Source: Zonotrichia leucophrys gambelii
Taxonomy: Eukaryota > Chordata > Aves > Passeriformes > Passerellidae
Direction: 5' to 3'
Assembly (NCBI RefSeq): GCF_028769735.1
Contig: NC_088186.1
Coordinates: 9,145,001 to 9,209,000, forward strand
DNA: 64,000 bases
Position numbers and translations under genes: made by a program. The notes under the pieces are model-generated. The model searched no databases, was not told the origin of the DNA, and saw only the letters and a program-made list of their open reading frames with translations. Of the stretch, positions 60,490-64,000 are shown one piece after another (position 1 is the stretch's first letter; each line of letters starts with the position of its first letter).

Positions 60490-61036
60490 CCAGGTGCTTT
60501 GCACTCTGGGACAGCTCCCGTCTCTGCTCTGGGACAGGGACAGGAGCCAGGGCACGGCTGGGGCTGGGCCAGGGCAGCTCAGGCTGGAGAATGAGAGCAC
60601 ACAGCCTTAAGATCGGCCAAGGGAAATTCAGGTTGGATATTAGGGAAAAGTTTTTCACAGAAAGGGTGATAAAGTTCTGGAATGTTCTGGAGGTGGTGGA
60701 GTCCCCATCCCTGGGTGTGTTTAACAAAGCCTGGATGTGGCACTGGGTGCCAGGGTTGAGTTGAGGGGTTGGGGCTGGCTTGGACTTGATGATCCTGAAG
60801 GTCTCTTCCAACCCAGTGATTCTGTGATTCTGTGAGCTCAGGGCAAGGCTCTGCCCCCAGAGGGTGCTGGCACTGCCCAGGCTGCCCAGGGAATGGGCAC
60901 GGCCCCGAGGCTGCCAGAGCTCCAGGAGCCTTTGGGCAGCGCTGCCAGGGGTGCCCAGGCTGGGGCTGCTGGGGGGGCTGGGCAGGGACAGGGGCTGGAT
61001 TTGATCATCCTTGGGGATCCCCTCCATGATTCCACC
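60490..61036 (+). mobile_element. CR1-type LINE fragment interrupted by a younger CR1
   Basis: The two halves (60490-60589 and 60835-61036) match the uninterrupted copy at 17655-18010 in reverse complement. The intact junction GGCTGGAGCTCAGGGC is split here. Confidence 0.75.
60590..60834 (+). mobile_element. CR1 LINE 3' end, inserted
   Basis: AATGAGAGCACACAGCCTTA start, GGAATGTTCTGGAGGTGGTG, GAAGGTCTCTTCCAACCC and a double ATTCTGTG end. About 245 bp, 5'-truncated, inside the older element. Confidence 0.9.
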
Positions 61037-61837
61037 ACTCTCTGACCTCCTGCAATCTGAAGCTTCAGCTGAGTGTGGGGAGAAATTCCCATTCTGCCTT
61101 TGATTTCCATTCCCAAACTTGCACATCCATAGGGGGTGAGCAGAGCTGGCCCAGGGCCATCCTGGGTGTCTTTGGAAATGCCTTGAAAACTCCAGCTTTA
61201 ATTACTCAAAAATAAAAGAGGTTTTAAATTTGAAATTTTAAATGAAAGCCAGTCATGGAACACCATGGGCATAAAATTCCCTGAATTCCAGGAAGCAATA
61301 ATGAGATGAGAGAGGTTTTATTAACACCTTAGTGAGGAGCCTGCAAGGACACCTGTGCCAACATTTGCAAAAGGGGAGGAAATTTCAGGAGTATTAATTA
61401 TCCCACGTGAGCTGCTCTCCTTGAAAACAGCACCAAGATCATCCAAGGAGACTCCAAGGACAACATGTTCCCAGCTGAGGAATAGGATGACAAAATCTGA
61501 GACCCACAGCCTTTTTCCCAGGAAGAGGCAGATCCTCCCTCTGGGTCTCAGGGCACAGGAGCAGCACAACTCCCTCTCACCTTGATCTTGGAGCTTTTGA
61601 GGAGAAGCCTCTTCACAGCTGACCAAGCTGCAACTTTTCTCTCCTTTCTCACAGGAGGTGCAAGGACTCAGTGAGGAAACTGTGTCCAGCACCAAGGATC
61701 CCAGAGCAAGGAGATATCCATAATTGTGATGGGAATGCATCTGACCTTCCATCTGCTCTGGTGAGCCCCACCTGCAGAGCTGCCTCCAGCTCTGGGACTA
61801 GCAGGAGGACCTGGGGCTGCTGGAATGAGTCATGGAA

Positions 61838-62185
61838 TTCACAGAATTCACAGAATGACCAGGTTGGAAGAAACCTTCAAGATCATCGAGTCCAACCCAG
61901 CCCCAACCCCTCAACTCAGCCCTGGCACCCAGTGCCACATCCAGGCTTTGTTAAACACACCCAGGGATGGGGACTCCACCACCTCCCTGGGCAGCCATTC
62001 CACAACTTTATCACCTTTCTGTGAAAAACTTTTCCCTAATATCCAACCTGAATTTCCCTTGGCACAGCTCGAGGCTGTGTGCTCTGGCTGTGTCAGTGCT
62101 GCTGCAGACAGAGCCCAGCCCCAGCTGAGCACAGGCACCTTTCAGGAGCTGTGCAGAGTGATGGGGGCAGCCCTGAGTCCAGAGC
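61838..62185 (-). mobile_element. CR1 LINE 3' end, reverse
   Basis: Begins on the plus strand with CACAGAATTCACAGAATGAC and CAGGTTGGAAG, i.e. the reverse complement of the ATTCTGTG tail, and matches the 44625 and 47270 copies in reverse. Confidence 0.92.
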
Positions 62186-62197
62186 AAACCTGGAGAT

Positions 62198-62335
62198 GCT
62201 CCAGGGGTCTGGAGCATCTCTTGGAGAGCTGGGGGTGCTCACCTGGAGAGGAGAAGCTCCAGGGAGAGCTCAGAGCCCCTGGCAGGGCCTGAAGGGGCTC
62301 CTGGAGAGCTGGAGAGGGACTCTGGTGTCACACTC
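62198..62335 (+). mobile_element. CR1 LINE internal fragment, forward
   Basis: GGTCTGGAGCATCTCTTGGA, CACCTGGAGAGGAGAAGCTC and CAGGGAGAGCTCAGAGCCCC fit a more 5' CR1 segment, oriented opposite to the neighbour at 61838. Confidence 0.65.
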
Positions 62336-63867
62336 AGCAGGTGCTGACTGGCACAACTTCCAGGCACAGGCTCCCTATCCCAAGGCTTGATATCCAGCCC
62401 ATGCTGTGAAACCTCATTAAATCAGCTGATAAAATCACGGGGAGAGGTTGTGGATCCTCCAGGAAGAAAAGCACAGCTCCCACATGTGTCATATCTCTGG
62501 CAGGGAGATTCTCATTCCCTCATCTCTGCCCCAGCCCCACCTGTGCCAGTCACAGCTCAGGTGCCCCCCCCAGATTCTTCCACAGAATGACAAAATTCCT
62601 CAGCAGTGTTTTTTAACTGCAAATTTGCACCAACAGACCTCAAGACACTTTGTCAAGACAATTACCATCATCCCAAAGGGGCACAAAAGGAGGAAGGAGC
62701 AAGGATTAGTGTTCAGTCACTGCTCCAGCAGAGGCTGAACACACCCTGGGTATCAGAAATGCAAATTATCACCATCAGGCTGACACATCCTGCATATCCA
62801 CAATATCACCCAAAAAAAGGCAGAAAGTAGCAAAAAAGAATCAAGAAATATTTGATTATATATTAAAAAAATAAAATATAAAGCCAGGAAATGTTTAAAA
62901 CTCAGAGCATCCAAAACTCAACTTCCTTCTGCTGCTCTTGCAAGAGCCACCCTTGGCCTTTCCAAGCTGATGAATTCCAGACCTGGCAGCAAGAGCTGTG
63001 TCCCAGCAGGTACCAGATGCTACAAATCAGAGCCCAGTGAGGCTGGGATGGAGGGAAGTGGAATTCAGACCCTGAACTCCTCAGGCAGAAGGAATTGGCT
63101 CCATGGAGAGGCTGCTGCATCCAACACACAATTTCTTCTGAGAAGGCCCTGCCTAAATAATTGAAAATGCAATTTTGTTGTTTGGGCCTCCTGGTATTCG
63201 AACCTCACCTAATTTCATTTGCCTTACTCAAAAGCATTTTGTGATGTGATTTAAGGAGGAAAGGTTTGATACAAACACTCTTATTTCATTTCCAAGCTGT
63301 GCTGTTGGCAAAGGTCATGCAAGCATCCCTTCACCCCACACCTTTGAATTAGGTTCCTAATTAGAGTTAGCAGCTCCTTTTTGTCAATTATTTATGAAAT
63401 AATTCCATTTCTGCCCCATCTCCATGTCCAGTGGCATCAGAAGCAGTTGCTGAGCCTGTCACTTCCCTCTCCTCTCGCATTAAAAGAACCTCAGCAGGGC
63501 AAAACTTCCCCCTTTTTGCCCAAGCAGATGTGAAATGCTCAGCAGGCAGAAATAAATATGCTCCAGAAAGCCTTTTCCTTGCAGATCCTGCATATTGGTA
63601 TCCAGAGGGAGCTGGGTCTTGGCTTCAAAGGCAACAGCAGCACCAAAAAAACGACAAATTGCCCCAAACATGAGGTTCAGCACTGGGCAGGGAACAGGCC
63701 ATAATGGCTCAAATGCTGTGCTCAAACACTGGATTTATCAAAAGGAGGCTTTGTGGATTTGGGGTTCAGATTAAGGAGACAGGAAGGATCCCTGCAGGAC
63801 TTGCTGAAGAACAGAGCTTTGGGATGAGTGAAACTTGAGTGACCCAGTGATGAAACCTCCTCCCTAC

Positions 63868-63985
63868 AGTCCCTGAAATCCATCCCACATTCCCTAAAAG
63901 CAATCCCACAGTCCCAAAAATCCATCCTACAGTGCCAAAACCCCATCCCACAGTCCCAAAAACCCATCCCACAGACCCAGAGAGC
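63868..63985. repeat. Short tandem repeat of about 20-bp units
   Basis: CCCACAGTCCCAAAAATCCA-like units repeat about six times close to the right edge. Confidence 0.85.
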
Positions 63986-64000
63986 TCTGGTCCCAAGCTC

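Larger units (their letters stand above)
59449..64000 (-). other. Intron upstream of e12 (partial)
   Basis: 4.6 kb without the IIS1 exon. It holds a nested pair of CR1 elements (60490-61036), two CR1 fragments in opposite orientation (61838-62185 and 62198-62335) and a short tandem repeat at the edge (63868-63985). 62336-63867 shows nothing recognisable. Confidence 0.8.

Noticed and set aside
61838..62335. Single CR1 with a 5' inversion (twin priming)
   Set aside because: The forward fragment overlaps in consensus position with the reverse one and looks like another subfamily, so two separate fragments are more likely.
59449..64000. Search for the IIS1 exon preceding e12
   Set aside because: No minus-strand frame with the expected helix and no suitable donor ending in T before GT; presumed beyond the right edge.

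Overview
The window is vertebrate DNA, most likely from a songbird (passerine). It lies inside one large neuronal gene on the minus strand, CACNA1B, which encodes the pore-forming alpha-1B subunit of the N-type voltage-gated calcium channel Cav2.2. The bird assignment rests on many CR1 LINE 3' ends, solo endogenous-retrovirus LTRs with 5- or 6-bp target duplications, and an internally deleted provirus primed by tRNA-Trp. Passerine rather than another bird is inferred from the LTR richness.

Transcription runs from high to low coordinates. Fifteen exons could be placed with in-phase splice junctions. In transcript order they encode IIS2-S3 (59336-59448), IIS3-S4 (54153-54265), IIS4-S5 (51060-51191), the region before the domain II pore (49513-49585), the pore and start of S6 (43699-43816), IIS6 (40211-40278), the proximal II-III loop (32896-33002), the alternative 63-nt cassette e18a (24601-24663), the large II-III loop/synprint exon (16175-16999), two more loop exons (13719-13945 and 11897-12017), IIIS1 (7843-7972), IIIS2 (6782-6841), IIIS2-S3 (5949-6055) and the 12-nt alternative microexon e24a (2078-2089). 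Exon numbers follow the mammalian e18a/e24a convention by counting. The first eleven or so coding exons and everything after the IIIS3-S4 linker lie outside the window. The thirteen constitutive exons total 2194 nt (about 731 residues) with no stop or frameshift, so the gene looks intact.

The most informative features concern splicing. Both classic Cav2.2 cassettes are present with good splice sites. A TGCATG (RBFOX-type) motif lies against the e18a acceptor, and a YCAY cluster (Nova-type) follows e24a. Intron 16 has a textbook U12-type (minor spliceosome) 5' splice site and a near-consensus branch site.

The rest is intron. It holds several LTR families, at least ten CR1 fragments (one nested in another), a complete mini-provirus with both LTRs, primer-binding site, polypurine tract and target duplication, and several minisatellites. 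Three minisatellites sit within about 100 nt of exons; one is made of repeated GTGAGT splice-donor-like hexamers. No second protein-coding gene, RNA gene, CRISPR array or prokaryote-type system was found. I see no wholly new biological system here.
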